A DNA stretch of 64,000 bases from Ilumatobacteraceae bacterium (GCA_013213745.1 JABSQH010000027.1:1-64000); one strand, 5' to 3'; shown: positions 35,911 to 48,417, counted from the stretch's first letter. Notes: generated by a model not told the origin, from the sequence alone. Numbers and translations are program-made.

Positions 35911-35916
35911 TACACT
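35911..35916 (+). promoter_or_regulatory. Leaderless -10 hexamer of the WecA-type gene
   Basis: TACACT ends 8 nt before the GTG at 35925. Confidence 0.6.
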
Positions 35917-35924
35917 GATCGACC

Positions 35925-37268
35925 GTGCCCGCGTTCGGTTCGTATCTGCTGATCGGCGCGGTCGCAGCTGCCGTCACCTTCGCAGTTACGCCACTCGTTG
36001 GCTGGTTGGCCCGTCGTCGCGGGTGGGTGTATCTGCCCAACGATCGCACGGTGCACCAGACGCCGCTGCCCGATGTGGGTGGGTTGGCGATGTACGTGGG
36101 GTTCGTCGCTGCCCTCGGAGCGGCGTGGGTGCTCGGCGAATTCGACGCGTTGTTCCTGCGCAACTCCGAGCCGCTCGGTGTGCTCGTCGCGGCGACGATC
36201 ATCTTCTGCGTCGGATTTCTCGATGACGTTCGGGAGATTTCCGCCCCAGCCAAGGTCACCGGCACGGTCGTCGCGGGGCTGGCCCTGGTCGCCCTCGGCG
36301 TCGAGATGTTCTCGTTTCGCCTGCCGTTCTACGACGGCCCGATCATCTTGGGCAACGACATCAAGCCCCTGGTGACGGTCCTGTGGCTCCTCGTCATCAG
36401 CCAGGCGATCAACCTCATCGATGGGCTCGACGGACTCGCCGCGGGGATCGTCGCCATCGGAGCTTTCGCGTTTTTCCTGTACTCGTGGGAGCTGACCGAA
36501 CTCGGTCTCCTCGATATCGGCAACATCGGGCCGCTGATGGCGATCATCGCCGTCGGCGTGTGTGTCGGGTTCCTACCGCACAACTTCAACCCGGCGCGCA
36601 TCATGATGGGCGATGGAGGTGCCCTGCTGCTCGGGTTGTTGCTCGCTGTGTCGACCAGCGTGGTCGGTGGACGCGCCGACTCGTTCGACGACGAGTTCGT
36701 CGGCCAGACCTACTTCTTCCTCGCCCCGCTGGCCATCCCGCTGCTGATCCTCGGCGTGCCCATCTTCGACATGTTGTTCGCTGTCGTGAGACGGGCCACC
36801 GGTCGTCGCTCGTTGGCCGCAGCCGACAAGGGCCACTTGCATCACCGGTTGATGGACCTGGGCCACGGTCATCGGCGCAGCGTGGTGATCCTGTGGACCT
36901 GGACGGCGTTGTTGTCTGCGTTCGTCCTGTACCCGACATTGAGTGGACAGAACCCGACGTATCTTCCGTTCGGAATCGGGGCCCTCGGTCTGCTGCTGTT
37001 CACGATCCTGCACCCAAGCGTCCGTCGTCGACGCCGCGAGGCGCCCGCAGACGTGCCCGCCGATGACGATGTGGGCGCAGTCGGAGTCGATGACGAGGAC
37101 TGGGCCGCCGACGGCGACGTCGCCACGGTGACGTCACTCGACCAGCACCGTGCCGCCGCCGATGCGCCGCCCCGACCGAGCCGCTCCGACGATCGACGAC
37201 CGTCGAGCGACCATCTGCGGGCGATCGATGAAACAGATGGGTTGCCCTCCGCGAGTCCCCACGACTAG
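35925..37268 (+). CDS. WecA/TagO-type polyprenyl-phosphate glycosyl-1-phosphate transferase
   Basis: 447-residue integral membrane enzyme of the MraY/WecA family. It transfers a sugar 1-phosphate, usually GlcNAc-1-P, to the lipid carrier, starting a cell-wall glycan such as arabinogalactan linker or teichoic acid. About ten to eleven membrane helices occupy residues 1-370. The conserved loops are present: DRTVHQTPLPDVGGLAM, FLDDVREI, INLIDGLDGLAAGI, and MGDGGALLLG. The cytosolic HIHR-type motif is DKGHLHHRLMDLGHGHR. The last 75 residues are a charged, disordered cytoplasmic tail. It precedes the ATP synthase operon, as in many actinobacteria. Confidence 0.92.
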   Translation: MPAFGSYLLIGAVAAAVTFAVTPLVGWLARRRGWVYLPNDRTVHQTPLPDVGGLAMYVGFVAALGAAWVLGEFDALFLRNSEPLGVLVAATIIFCVGFLDDVREISAPAKVTGTVVAGLALVALGVEMFSFRLPFYDGPIILGNDIKPLVTVLWLLVISQAINLIDGLDGLAAGIVAIGAFAFFLYSWELTELGLLDIGNIGPLMAIIAVGVCVGFLPHNFNPARIMMGDGGALLLGLLLAVSTSVVGGRADSFDDEFVGQTYFFLAPLAIPLLILGVPIFDMLFAVVRRATGRRSLAAADKGHLHHRLMDLGHGHRRSVVILWTWTALLSAFVLYPTLSGQNPTYLPFGIGALGLLLFTILHPSVRRRRREAPADVPADDDVGAVGVDDEDWAADGDVATVTSLDQHRAAADAPPRPSRSDDRRPSSDHLRAIDETDGLPSASPHD

Positions 37269-37339
37269 GTTGTGCCCGCGTTCACAAGCGCCGATTTCTC
37301 CCCGCTCGTTTGTGATACGACTTCCGCCACATCACCTCG

Positions 37340-37345
37340 TAACGT
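37340..37345 (+). promoter_or_regulatory. Possible -10 hexamer of the ATP synthase operon
   Basis: TAACGT ends 10 nt before the ATG of the first small atp gene. The spacing is slightly longer than elsewhere in the window. Confidence 0.45.
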
Positions 37346-37355
37346 TCCTGCCTCG

Positions 37356-37619
37356 ATGAAGCTCCGCGACTCACTGCTGCGTCCGAACCTGAAAGTCGAC
37401 AACAACGACGCGCTGGGACGCGGGATGGAATGGGCGTTCACGTTCCTCGTGTTCGCCGGGCTGGGATTCCTCCTCGACTGGTACCTCGGTCTCCTGCCCG
37501 TGTTGACCATCGTGTTCGCCGTGGTCGGCGCGGTCGGGTTGTTCGTGCGTGCGAAGTACCGCTACGAGATCGAGATGGCCCGACACGAACGTGAGCGACG
37601 CGAGGGCCGCGCTCGATGA
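37356..37619 (+). CDS. AtpZ/AtpI-like small membrane protein
   Basis: 87-residue protein with two membrane helices (EWAFTFLVFAGLGFLLDWYLG and LPVLTIVFAVVGAVGLFVRAKY) and a charged C-terminal tail (YEIEMARHERERREGR). This layout is that of AtpZ, which accompanies the ATP synthase and, with AtpI, may help Mg uptake or c-ring assembly. The start is uncertain: a GTG at 37272 would give 28 more residues, but the shorter form has the family length. It overlaps the next gene (ATGA). Confidence 0.8.
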   Translation: MKLRDSLLRPNLKVDNNDALGRGMEWAFTFLVFAGLGFLLDWYLGLLPVLTIVFAVVGAVGLFVRAKYRYEIEMARHERERREGRAR

Positions 37620-38119
37620 GCGAGGCCGCCCAGCAGTCGACGGCGAGTCCACTGACCACCCGCTTCGATGGCCCCGCTCCGGAATGGTCGATTGGTCGCG
37701 ACATGGTCCGCCGGGGGCTCCTGGCCGGGCCGATTATCGTGGCGCTCTGCGCGGTCATCTGGGGAGGCGATGGTCTGTGGTCGTCGTTGTACGGAGTGGC
37801 GATCGTGCTCGTCAACTTCGCGTTGTCGGCGGCGCTGATTGCAGTCGGTGCACGTATCTCGCTCGCCGTGATGATGGGCGCGGTGCTGTTTGGCTATCTG
37901 ATCCGCCTCGGTTTGATCTTCGCTGCGGTGTGGTTCGTGCAGGACGAGAGTTGGATTTCGTTTCCGGCACTCGGAGCGACCATCATCGTGACGCACCTCG
38001 GGCTCCTGGCTTGGGAACTGCGCCACGTATCACTCTCGCTCGCGTTTCCTGGCCTGAAGCCCGAAGACCCGAGCGCCACTGTGTCGCCGACCGCGGCACC
38101 TCCATCCGACAACAACTGA
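37616..38119 (+). CDS. AtpI-like membrane protein of the ATP synthase operon
   Basis: 167-residue protein with four hydrophobic segments between about residues 33 and 140 (LLAGPIIVALCAVIWG; SLYGVAIVLVNFALSAALIAVGA; AVMMGAVLFGYLIRLGLIFAAV; ALGATIIVTHLGLLAWEL) and polar ends. Position and topology match AtpI/ATP synthase protein I, thought to help c-ring assembly. Its ATG overlaps the upstream stop (ATGA). Confidence 0.8.
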   Translation: MSEAAQQSTASPLTTRFDGPAPEWSIGRDMVRRGLLAGPIIVALCAVIWGGDGLWSSLYGVAIVLVNFALSAALIAVGARISLAVMMGAVLFGYLIRLGLIFAAVWFVQDESWISFPALGATIIVTHLGLLAWELRHVSLSLAFPGLKPEDPSATVSPTAAPPSDNN

Positions 38120-38193
38120 CCGACTGCCGCCAACCCCCAACTCCACACCCTTCCGACCCACTCTCTCGACACCTGGACTGAAACGGAAACAAC

Positions 38194-39284
<1,091 letters not shown>

Positions 39285-39360
39285 TCGCCAGCCGGCAACC
39301 TCTGATTGTCATCGTGTCCGTCAGGCACACTCGTAGTCGTCCCACCGTGAAGGAGCAGAC

Positions 39361-39969
39361 GTGCTGACCGCCGTCGTTACCGGCGCGGGACCCACGCTCG
39401 CCGTCACCCTCGTTGGAGAGGGTGGCCGCACCGAAGCGTTCGTCACCGCCGAAGAAAAGGAGATCCCCGAGAGCGACCTCAACCCGCTGTCGCCGGAGCC
39501 CACGGAGATCATCTGGGGGTTCGGCGCGTTTGTGGTGTTGGCGTTGCTGATGCGGTATGTCCTGTTCCCCAAACTGCGCTCGGGGATGCATGCGCGCGAC
39601 GAAAAGATCAGCGGTGACCGCGAGCGCGCCGAGGCCACGACGGCATCGGCCCGCGCGGACGTCGCTGAGTACGAGGCGCAGGTCGCCACGATCCGCGCCG
39701 AGGCCCAGCAGCGGGTCGACGCAGCGCGCGCCACGCTGGAAGCCGAGCGCACCGAGAAGATCGCCGCCGCCAATGCCGAGATCGCCGACCGTCGGTCGGC
39801 CGCGATGGCCGAGGTCGAGGCCGCTCGCACTGCCGCTCAATCCGACGTCGAGTCAGCTGTGGTCGACGTGGTGACGAGAGGCGTCGAGCTGGCCACCGGC
39901 CAAAGTGCCACGACCGACCAAGTCAGCGGAGCTGTCCGCACTGCGATGGGCGCGGAGGTCAGCCGATGA
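39361..39969 (+). CDS. atpF: F1Fo ATP synthase subunit b (first of two)
   Basis: 202-residue peripheral-stalk subunit. A short N-terminal region of about 45 residues precedes one membrane helix (IIWGFGAFVVLALLMRYVLF). A long coiled coil rich in Ala, Glu and Arg follows, including the R-A-E-A repeats of the b family. The GTG start is preceded by AAGGAG. It overlaps the next gene by 4 nt, which encodes a second b-type subunit, so the stalk is probably a b/b' heterodimer. Confidence 0.92.
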   Translation: MLTAVVTGAGPTLAVTLVGEGGRTEAFVTAEEKEIPESDLNPLSPEPTEIIWGFGAFVVLALLMRYVLFPKLRSGMHARDEKISGDRERAEATTASARADVAEYEAQVATIRAEAQQRVDAARATLEAERTEKIAAANAEIADRRSAAMAEVEAARTAAQSDVESAVVDVVTRGVELATGQSATTDQVSGAVRTAMGAEVSR

Positions 39970-40535
39970 ACCGTCTCACGATCCTCGCCGGTGACTTGCT
40001 GACGGTCGAGTTCGACACCGATGACCAGGGTGTCACCGCCGCCAACCCGATCCTTCCGCCGTGGAAGGAAGTGCTGCTCCAGACGCTTGCGTCGGCGATT
40101 GTTTTTGGTGTGCTCTACAAGTTCGCCTGGCCGGCGATCAAGAAGAGCCTCGAGGAGCGTCGCCCCCGCGTGCAAAACGACCTCGACGAGGCTGCTGCCG
40201 CAGTCGAGGCGGCAGAGCAAGATGCCACCGACATTCGTGCTGCACTCGGAGACCTCGCCGGCGAACGTCGGCGTCTGTTCGAAGAGGCCGACGTTCAGGC
40301 GGCGGCGTTGCTCGATGATGGTCGCTCCCGCCTCGACGAGGAGATTCAAGAGCTCTACGCACGTGCCGACGCCGAGGTCGCGTCGGCTGCGAACCGTGGT
40401 GGAGACGATCTGCGAAACGACATCGCCAACTACTCCGCTGCCGCGCTCGAGCGTGTGTCGGCGCAGGTGCTCGACGATCCGGCGCAGCAACGGTTGATCG
40501 AAGACTTCATCTCCAGAGTCGGAGCAAGCTCATGA
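39966..40535 (+). CDS. F1Fo ATP synthase second b-type subunit (b')
   Basis: 189-residue protein with one membrane helix at about 37-55 (LLQTLASAIVFGVLYKFAWPAI) followed by a coiled coil (KSLEERRPRVQNDLDEAAAAVEAAEQDA ... FEEADVQAAALLDDGRSRLDEEI). It resembles subunit b in layout but is clearly different in sequence from the first copy. Two different b subunits are known from phototrophs and some other bacteria. The start overlaps atpF and the end overlaps atpH (ATGA both times), so all three are coupled. Confidence 0.88.
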   Translation: MNRLTILAGDLLTVEFDTDDQGVTAANPILPPWKEVLLQTLASAIVFGVLYKFAWPAIKKSLEERRPRVQNDLDEAAAAVEAAEQDATDIRAALGDLAGERRRLFEEADVQAAALLDDGRSRLDEEIQELYARADAEVASAANRGGDDLRNDIANYSAAALERVSAQVLDDPAQQRLIEDFISRVGASS

Positions 40536-41059
40536 CCACGCCACAGATCGAAGGGTATGCCCGAGCACTGTTCGAGGTGGCGCGTGCCGACGGCACCCTC
40601 GACGAGGTCGAGGACGAGTTGTTCCGCTTCGCTCGCTCCTACGAGACGAGCGATGCGCTGAGCGAAGCGTTGACCGACGAACATGTACCGGCCGAGAAGC
40701 GGCAGGCGATCGTCGAGGACCTGCTCGATGGAAAAGCCACCTCGACGACCGTGCAACTCGTGTCCATGGTGGTCGGGTCCGGCCATGCGCGCGACCTTCC
40801 TGCCATCGTCGACCTGCTCGTGCAGCGTGCCTCGGCCGCGAAGGATCTCGACGTTGCAGAAGTGCGTACCGCCGTTGCGCTCACCGACGACCAGTCCGCT
40901 CGACTGAAAGCCGCGTTGGAGAACGCCACCGGCAAGCAACTGAACCTGAAGACCATCGTCGATCCGAACGTCGTTGGGGGCGTGGTCGCCACGATCGGCG
41001 ACACCGTCATCGACGACACCGTTCGCACCCGTATCGACCAGCTGAAGAGCCGGCTCTGA
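40532..41059 (+). CDS. atpH: F1Fo ATP synthase subunit delta
   Basis: 175-residue stalk protein linking the b subunits to the top of F1. The N-terminal helical domain starts IEGYARALFEVARADGTLDEVEDELF. The C-terminal part has the conserved VVDPNVVGGVVATIGDTVIDDTVRTRIDQLKSRL. Unlike mycobacteria, delta is not fused to b. The start overlaps the upstream gene (ATGA). Confidence 0.94.
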   Translation: MTTPQIEGYARALFEVARADGTLDEVEDELFRFARSYETSDALSEALTDEHVPAEKRQAIVEDLLDGKATSTTVQLVSMVVGSGHARDLPAIVDLLVQRASAAKDLDVAEVRTAVALTDDQSARLKAALENATGKQLNLKTIVDPNVVGGVVATIGDTVIDDTVRTRIDQLKSRL

Positions 41060-41086
41060 CCGGCTCGAGAGGACTGCATCACCACT

Positions 41087-42676
41087 ATGGCTGAGCTCAC
41101 TATCTCCGCCGCCGACATCGCCTCGGCGCTGAAGTCGAATCTCGAAGGCTTCGAACCATCAGTCGAAGCACGAACCGTTGGCCGCGTTGCCGAAGTCGGC
41201 GACGGCATCGCCCGCGTGAGCGGATTGCCCGACGCCGCCGTGAACGAGCTCCTCGAGTTCGAAGACGGTTCGCGTGGGCTGGCATTGAACCTCGACGAGT
41301 CGTCCATCGGTGCCGTCGTGCTCGGTGACGTCGACAACATCGAGGAAGGCCAGACGGTCAAGGCGACCGGCAACATCTTGTCCGTGCCGGTCGGCGACGG
41401 GATGCTCGGGCGCGTCGTCGACGCGTTGGGTAATCCGATCGATGGTGCCGGTGACATCACGGGCACCGAGCTGCGCCGTATGGAGATCCAGGCACCCGGC
41501 ATCATGGGTCGCCAGCCGGTGGGAGAGCCGCTCCAGACCGGCATCAAATCGATCGATGCGATGACGCCGATCGGTCGCGGTCAGCGGGAGCTGATCATCG
41601 GCGACCGCAAGACCGGCAAGACCACCGTGGCGGTCGACACCATCTTGAACCAGCGTGGCCTGGGCGTGAAGTGCATCTACGTGGCGATCGGCCAGAAGAG
41701 CTCGACCGTCGCCCAGACCGTCGACGTGCTCCGACAAAATGGGGCGCTCGAGTACACGGTCGTCGTGGTTGCGCCGGCCGCCGACCCCGCACCGTTCAAA
41801 TACTTGGCTCCCTACGCCGGATGCGCGATGGGCCAGCACTGGATGGACAACGGCGAGCACGCGCTCGTCGTGTACGACGACCTCTCGAAGCAGGCTGAGG
41901 CCTACCGCCAGCTCTCGCTCTTGCTTCGCCGGCCGCCAGGCCGCGAGGCCTACCCCGGCGACGTGTTCTATCTGCACAGCCGGCTGCTCGAGCGGGCGGC
42001 CAAGCTGTCCGACGAGAATGGCGGTGGATCGCTGACTGCGCTCCCGGTGATCGAGACCAAGGCCGGCGACGTGTCGGCCTTCATCCCGACCAACGTCATC
42101 TCGATCACCGACGGCCAGATCTACCTGCAGGACAACCTGTTCAAGTCGGGCGTGCGGCCCGCCGTCGACGTGGGCATCTCGGTGTCGCGAGTGGGCGGTG
42201 CTGCGCAGATCAAGTCGATGCGTTCCGTGTCGGGTGGCCTGAAGGGCGACCTCGCCCAGTTCCGTGAGCTCGAAGCCTTCGCCACCTTCGGCTCCGAGCT
42301 CGATGCAGTGTCCGCGGCGCAGCTCGAGCGCGGCTACCGACTCGTCGAGTTGCTGAAGCAGTCGCTGAACAGTCCGATGCCTGTCGAAGAGCAGGTCGTC
42401 GCGATCTACGCTGGCACCAGCGGGCACCTCGACGATCTTCCCGTCGAGGACGTGCAGCGATTCGAGGCCGAATTGCTCGAATACGTGCGCACGACCCATT
42501 CGGGGATGCTGGCTGAGATCAAGTCCGGTCCGGTGCCGGACAATCTCGGCGACGTGATCGACCAGTTCAAGGACACGTTCACGGTGTCCGACGCCAGCCA
42601 GCACGTCGACCCGACAGCGACCGACGCCGACGAGATGGGCGACGCCGAGTCGAACAAGACCCTCGCAACCGAGTGA
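41087..42676 (+). CDS. atpA: F1Fo ATP synthase subunit alpha
   Basis: 529-residue non-catalytic nucleotide-binding subunit of F1. The P-loop is GDRKTGKTT and the visible alpha motifs include [28 protein letters not shown] and [16 protein letters not shown]. The C-terminus extends about 20 residues beyond the core with an acidic tail ([15 protein letters not shown]). A 38-codon ORF lies between it and atpG. Confidence 0.97.
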   Translation: MAELTISAADIASALKSNLEGFEPSVEARTVGRVAEVGDGIARVSGLPDAAVNELLEFEDGSRGLALNLDESSIGAVVLGDVDNIEEGQTVKATGNILSVPVGDGMLGRVVDALGNPIDGAGDITGTELRRMEIQAPGIMGRQPVGEPLQTGIKSIDAMTPIGRGQRELIIGDRKTGKTTVAVDTILNQRGLGVKCIYVAIGQKSSTVAQTVDVLRQNGALEYTVVVVAPAADPAPFKYLAPYAGCAMGQHWMDNGEHALVVYDDLSKQAEAYRQLSLLLRRPPGREAYPGDVFYLHSRLLERAAKLSDENGGGSLTALPVIETKAGDVSAFIPTNVISITDGQIYLQDNLFKSGVRPAVDVGISVSRVGGAAQIKSMRSVSGGLKGDLAQFRELEAFATFGSELDAVSAAQLERGYRLVELLKQSLNSPMPVEEQVVAIYAGTSGHLDDLPVEDVQRFEAELLEYVRTTHSGMLAEIKSGPVPDNLGDVIDQFKDTFTVSDASQHVDPTATDADEMGDAESNKTLATE

Positions 42677-42678
42677 CA

Positions 42679-42794
42679 ATGACGATGGATCAACTCGACG
42701 CGGGACGTATGGCGCAGGCGGCGAGGGAAGCGCCAGCGACGAGCCGCACCCGAGTCGAGGAGAACCGTAGGGCCGACGAGCGAGGACATCAGTA

Positions 42795-42795
<1 letters not shown>
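42679..42795 (+). CDS. Candidate 38-codon ORF between atpA and atpG
   Basis: An ATG 2 bp after the atpA stop opens a frame encoding MTMDQLDAGRMAQAAREAP followed by a basic/acidic tail. It ends TAATG, so its stop overlaps the atpG start. It fills nearly the whole 118-bp gap, which otherwise would be unusual in this tightly packed operon. No clear ribosome binding site precedes it and no family is recognised. It may be a translational coupling device or a real micropeptide. Confidence 0.35.
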
Positions 42796-45249
<2,454 letters not shown>

Positions 45250-45250
<1 letters not shown>

Positions 45251-45675
45251 TGTCAGACGTTGTGCGCGTCGAGGTCGTCTCACCCGAGGAGATGTTGTAC
45301 TCGGGCGAGGCGACGATGGTCATCACGCGCACGCTCGAGGGCGGTGAGGTGGCCTTTCAAGCCGGGCATGCCTCGTTCCTCGGTGCGCTCGTCGAGAATC
45401 GCACGCGGCTGTTCCTCACCGACGGAACCGTGCAAGACATTGCCGTACATGGCGGATTCGTCGAGGTCAGCGGCACCCCGACCACGGTGTCGATCCTCTC
45501 CGACGCAGCTGAGTTGGCGCAGGACATTGACGTCGAGAAGGTCAAGGCCGACCTCGAACGTCACGAACTCGTGCTCAGGATGGAACACGACGAGGCCAAG
45601 CTCACCGAGGCCATCGCCGGCAAGAAAGTGGCCGAGATCCAACTCGAGACCGCCGGCGTCACGTTTACGGCCTGA
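45250..45675 (+). CDS. atpC: F1Fo ATP synthase subunit epsilon
   Basis: 141-residue rotor subunit and possible ATPase brake. The N-terminal beta sandwich has VEVVSPEEMLYSGEATMVITRTLEGG and HGGFVEVSGTPTTVSIL. The C-terminal helical hairpin spans about 90-135. It is the last gene of the operon and overlaps atpD by one base. Confidence 0.95.
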
Positions 45676-45707
45676 TCGGCACGCTCGGCGCAGCGATGCG
45701 CGTGGCG

Positions 45708-45713
45708 TAACGT
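45708..45713 (+). promoter_or_regulatory. Leaderless -10 hexamer of the SDR gene
   Basis: TAACGT ends 6 nt before the ATG at 45720. Confidence 0.6.
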
Positions 45714-45719
45714 CACGCC

Positions 45720-46499
45720 ATGGCTGACTATCCGTTTCGTTCTGCGCTGATCACCGGAGCGTCGTCGGGAATCGGCGCAGCGATGGCCGAGGCGCTCGGC
45801 GATGCGAGCGTGCCGACAGTGCTCGTCGCCCGACGCGGCGACCGCTTGCGCGAGATCGCCGACCGCTTCCCCGGTTTTACTGTGCTCGAGGCCGATCTGA
45901 CCAAGAAGAAGGGCCGGCAGGCGACGATCGAGGTCGTTGCAGACCCCGATGATGCACCCGAGCTCGTGGTGAATAATGCCGGTTTTGGGTCGAGCGGTCG
46001 TTTCGACCGCCTCGATCCGAAGCGCCTCGGCGACGAGATCGACCTCAACGTCGGAGCGCTCACCGCGCTCAGTCATGCCGCGCTTGCACGGATGATCCCA
46101 CAAGGCCGCGGATATCTGCTCAACGTGTCGAGTGTGGCCAGTTTTCAAGCTGTGCCCGGCCTCGCGGTGTACGCCGCCACCAAGGCCTATGTGACCAGCT
46201 TCACCGAGGCCGTGCACGAGGAAGCTGCGACGAGTGGGGTCCACGTGACGGCGTTGTGCCCCGGCCTGACGCGCACGGAGTTTCAGGAGCAGAGCGACGC
46301 CCCCGACATTGAGGGACGCGTTCCACCACTGATGTGGTCGTCGGCGGAAGAGGTCGCAGTGGCCGGACTCGACGCCGTGGCGCGCAACCGGACCCTGGCG
46401 ATTCCGGGGGCGGTCAACAAGGGTGCGGTGACGATCTCCTCGTTCACGCCGCGGGTGCTGAAGCGCAAGGTGTCGCGGTTGATGAACCCCGAGCTGTAA
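45720..46499 (+). CDS. Short-chain dehydrogenase/reductase
   Basis: 259-residue classical SDR using NAD(P)H. The cofactor motif is TGASSGIG, followed by NNAGFGSSG, and the catalytic YAATK with Ser upstream in LNVSSVASF. The substrate loop LCPGLTRTEFQEQS and C-terminal NKGAVTISSFTPR suggest DltE/YqjQ-like oxidoreductases, but the substrate is unknown. It lies 44 bp after atpC but has its own start hexamer. Confidence 0.92.
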   Translation: MADYPFRSALITGASSGIGAAMAEALGDASVPTVLVARRGDRLREIADRFPGFTVLEADLTKKKGRQATIEVVADPDDAPELVVNNAGFGSSGRFDRLDPKRLGDEIDLNVGALTALSHAALARMIPQGRGYLLNVSSVASFQAVPGLAVYAATKAYVTSFTEAVHEEAATSGVHVTALCPGLTRTEFQEQSDAPDIEGRVPPLMWSSAEEVAVAGLDAVARNRTLAIPGAVNKGAVTISSFTPRVLKRKVSRLMNPEL

Positions 46500-46618
46500 C
46501 GATCTGCTCGGCCTCACGGCACGTCGCAGCACTCCACGTTTGGACGGCCTCGCACTAAGCGGGACTTCTAGCGGCCGCGCCGGCCAGCTCGCGCAAGGGC
46601 AGGCAGGCGAGCGCCACC

Positions 46619-46732
46619 GGCGCGAGCTCGGGAGGCGAGGCGGAGGCTGCCAGGCCGAACGAGCCTGGACATGACGGCGCGAGCTGGGGAGGCGAGGCGG
46701 AGGCCGCCAAGCCGAACGAGCCGGGATGTGTC
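46619..46732 (+). repeat. 57-bp tandem repeat (copies C and D of the dispersed family)
   Basis: Two adjacent 57-bp units (46619-46675 and 46676-46732) begin GGCGCGAGCTCGGGAGGCGA and GGCGCGAGCTGGGGAGGCGA and end with CGAACGAGCCTGG or CGAACGAGCCGGG. They fill the spacer between the convergent SDR and glpX genes, with the second unit touching the glpX stop. Related copies lie after rho. Confidence 0.9.
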
Positions 46733-47735
46733 AGTACTCGACGGCGGCGAACTCGCGCAGTTTGGCGACCCGGTGGCGGGCGTCGATCATCCGTACCGTT
46801 CCGGAACGCGAGCGCATCACCAGGCTCTGCGTGCGGGCGCCCTGGCCGTCGAAGCGCACGCCGCGGAGGAGTGCGCCGTCGGTGAGGCCGGTTGCGGCGA
46901 AGAAGCAGTTCTCGGAGCGGATCAAGTCGTTTTGCCCGAGCACCTGGGTGATGTCGTAGCCGCCATCGAGCATGGCGGTCTTCTCGGCGTCGCTCTGTGG
47001 CGCGAACCGGCACTGGATTTCGCCACCCATCGCTTTCATCGCCGCTGCCGACACGACCGCTTCGGGGGTGCCGCCCGTCCCCATCAACACATCGGCTCCG
47101 GCGTCGGGCCAACAGGTGGCAACCGACCCGTACACGTCGCCGTCGGTGATCAAGCGAATCCGACAGCCGCTTGCGCGGACTTCTTCGATCAGCGATGCGT
47201 GGCGTGGTCGGTCGAGGATGATCACCGTGAGGTCGCGCACCTCTTCCTGCTTCGACTTGGCGATCCATCGGAGGTTCTGCGTGGGGCTGGCGGTGATGTC
47301 GATGGCCCCGACCGCCTCGGGTCCGACCGCGATCTTGTCCATGTAGAAGGACGGGCCCGGGTCGAGCATCGAACCACGATCAGCCACGGCGATCACCGAG
47401 AGCGCATTGGTCTTGCCCTGGGCGGTCAGCGTGGTGCCGTCGATCGGGTCGACGGCGACATCGACGCTCGGCGCGCTGCCGTCGCCGACCTGCTCGCCGT
47501 TGAACAGCATCGGGGCTTCGTCCTTTTCGCCTTCGCCGATCACGACGACGCCGTCCATCTGCACGGTCGACAGCGAGAGGCGCATCGCCTCGACGGCCGC
47601 GTGGTCGGCGCTCTCTTTCGCGCCGCGTCCGACCCATCGGGCGGCGGCGAGGCAGGCCGACTCGGTCGCTCGGACGAGTTCCATCGCCAGGTTGCGGTCG
47701 GGCTGCTGGCGAGGCGCGGTCGTCGCGTCGGTCAT
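46731..47735 (-). CDS. glpX: Fructose-1,6-bisphosphatase class II
   Basis: 334-residue metal-dependent phosphatase making fructose 6-phosphate in gluconeogenesis, GlpX type. Metal and phosphate motifs are [15 protein letters not shown] and [12 protein letters not shown], with [20 protein letters not shown] near 200 and [12 protein letters not shown] near the end. This is the usual type in actinobacteria. The ATG follows TACCGT by 6 nt. The 3' end runs into a 57-bp tandem repeat. Confidence 0.96.
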   Translation of the reverse strand: MTDATTAPRQQPDRNLAMELVRATESACLAAARWVGRGAKESADHAAVEAMRLSLSTVQMDGVVVIGEGEKDEAPMLFNGEQVGDGSAPSVDVAVDPIDGTTLTAQGKTNALSVIAVADRGSMLDPGPSFYMDKIAVGPEAVGAIDITASPTQNLRWIAKSKQEEVRDLTVIILDRPRHASLIEEVRASGCRIRLITDGDVYGSVATCWPDAGADVLMGTGGTPEAVVSAAAMKAMGGEIQCRFAPQSDAEKTAMLDGGYDITQVLGQNDLIRSENCFFAATGLTDGALLRGVRFDGQGARTQSLVMRSRSGTVRMIDARHRVAKLREFAAVEY

Positions 47736-47741
47736 GACCTC

Positions 47742-47747
47742 ACGGTA
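47742..47747 (-). promoter_or_regulatory. Leaderless -10 hexamer of glpX
   Basis: On the minus strand TACCGT ends 6 nt before the glpX ATG at 47735. Confidence 0.6.
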
Positions 47748-47790
47748 GTCAGCACGATGCGGAGCGTGAAATGGTTGCGCAGGTGAAGTG

Positions 47791-47838
47791 GCTGGAGTGG
47801 GACACCGGTGGGGGTGTGGGCCGATGCCCCACTCCAGC
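47791..47838 (-). terminator. Hairpin after the 47-residue ORF
   Basis: GCTGGAGTGGG (47791-47801) and CCCACTCCAGC (47828-47838) form a perfect 11-bp stem around a loop with its own smaller hairpin. It lies 14 bp after the stop of the minus-strand small ORF and before the glpX promoter, as expected for a terminator isolating the two. Confidence 0.6.
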
Positions 47839-47851
47839 TGAGGTGGTCCGG

Positions 47852-47995
47852 TTATCGCCGACGATGGCGCGACTGGAACCGATGACGCCGCCCGAACTCA
47901 CGGCTCAGGCGGTGTTGTTCTGCTTGCCGACGCAAGCGAGCGTGGTGCTCGCGGACTTCGGCCAGCTGGAAATCGGGGTGGGTCGTGGTGAACAT
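47852..47995 (-). CDS. Small basic protein, 47 residues
   Basis: Predicted protein [20 protein letters not shown] followed by [17 protein letters not shown] and an Arg/His-rich end. It looks like one amphipathic helix with a strongly positive tail, so nucleic-acid binding is possible; no family is claimed. AAAGG lies 6 nt before the ATG and a hairpin follows the stop. It is the second ORF of a predicted transcript starting near 48335. Short His/Arg-rich proteins beginning with HPD/HPE-like motifs occur in actinobacteria. Confidence 0.5.
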   Translation of the reverse strand: MFTTTHPDFQLAEVREHHARLRRQAEQHRLSREFGRRHRFQSRHRRR

Positions 47996-48235
47996 GACTG
48001 CCTTTCTTGATGTTCGTTGGTTGTCTTGATGTGTGTTCGGTGTGTGCCTGGTGCGGCGCGTCTCTGACCGAGACGTCTCCCGGCGGGGAGATCGGTGGAG
48101 CACCGCGTCGGCGGTGCCCACCGAGGTGGGGCCGCGCGCAAGGGTGCTGCAGAGGGGCCTGATCGCGTCAGTTCGGTGACGGCGCTCGGCTCGGCGTGGC
48201 CGCTCGGGGCGGTCCGGCGATGCGTGGAGCGGGGA

Positions 48236-48295
48236 TCAGCGAGCGACTGCGCCCGTGGGGAGGCCCGGAATCGCATTTCGTCGTGTTTGGTTCAT
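48236..48295 (-). CDS. Tiny ORF (19 residues) with strong ribosome binding site
   Basis: MNQTRRNAIPGLPTGAVAR is preceded by AAGGAGGTG, the best Shine-Dalgarno in the window, 5 nt before the ATG. A -35/-10 promoter lies just upstream and the 47-residue ORF follows about 240 nt later. It may be a leader peptide or a micropeptide. Such a strong signal on so short a frame is unlikely to be chance, but no product is proven. Confidence 0.4.
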   Translation of the reverse strand: MNQTRRNAIPGLPTGAVAR

Positions 48296-48341
48296 CGGGC
48301 ACCTCCTTGGTGGGTCGTCGGGTCGGTCGGTGAGCGTGAGC

Positions 48342-48371
48342 AGTGTGCCGAAACGGTTGTGATCGATGCAA
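48342..48371 (-). promoter_or_regulatory. Predicted promoter of the small-ORF transcript
   Basis: On the minus strand TTGCAT (48371-48366) and CACACT (48347-48342) are 18 bp apart. Transcription would begin near 48335, about 40 nt before the 19-residue ORF. It faces away from the S9 peptidase gene. Confidence 0.45.
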
Positions 48372-48417
48372 GTGGGTTTCGCGCGAGGGCAGCGGTACCC
48401 GGCCCGACGACGCGCTC

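Noticed and set aside
37272-37355. Longer AtpZ starting at GTG 37272
   Set aside because: The 28 extra residues are not family-like and TAACGT at 37340-37345 would lie inside the gene. Not fully excluded because the spacing to the ATG is 10 nt.
46555-47268. Minus-strand frame through the 57-bp repeats with a repeated LAASASPP peptide
   Set aside because: It is out of frame with glpX and its repeated peptide simply reflects the DNA repeat. glpX has a clear stop at 46731.
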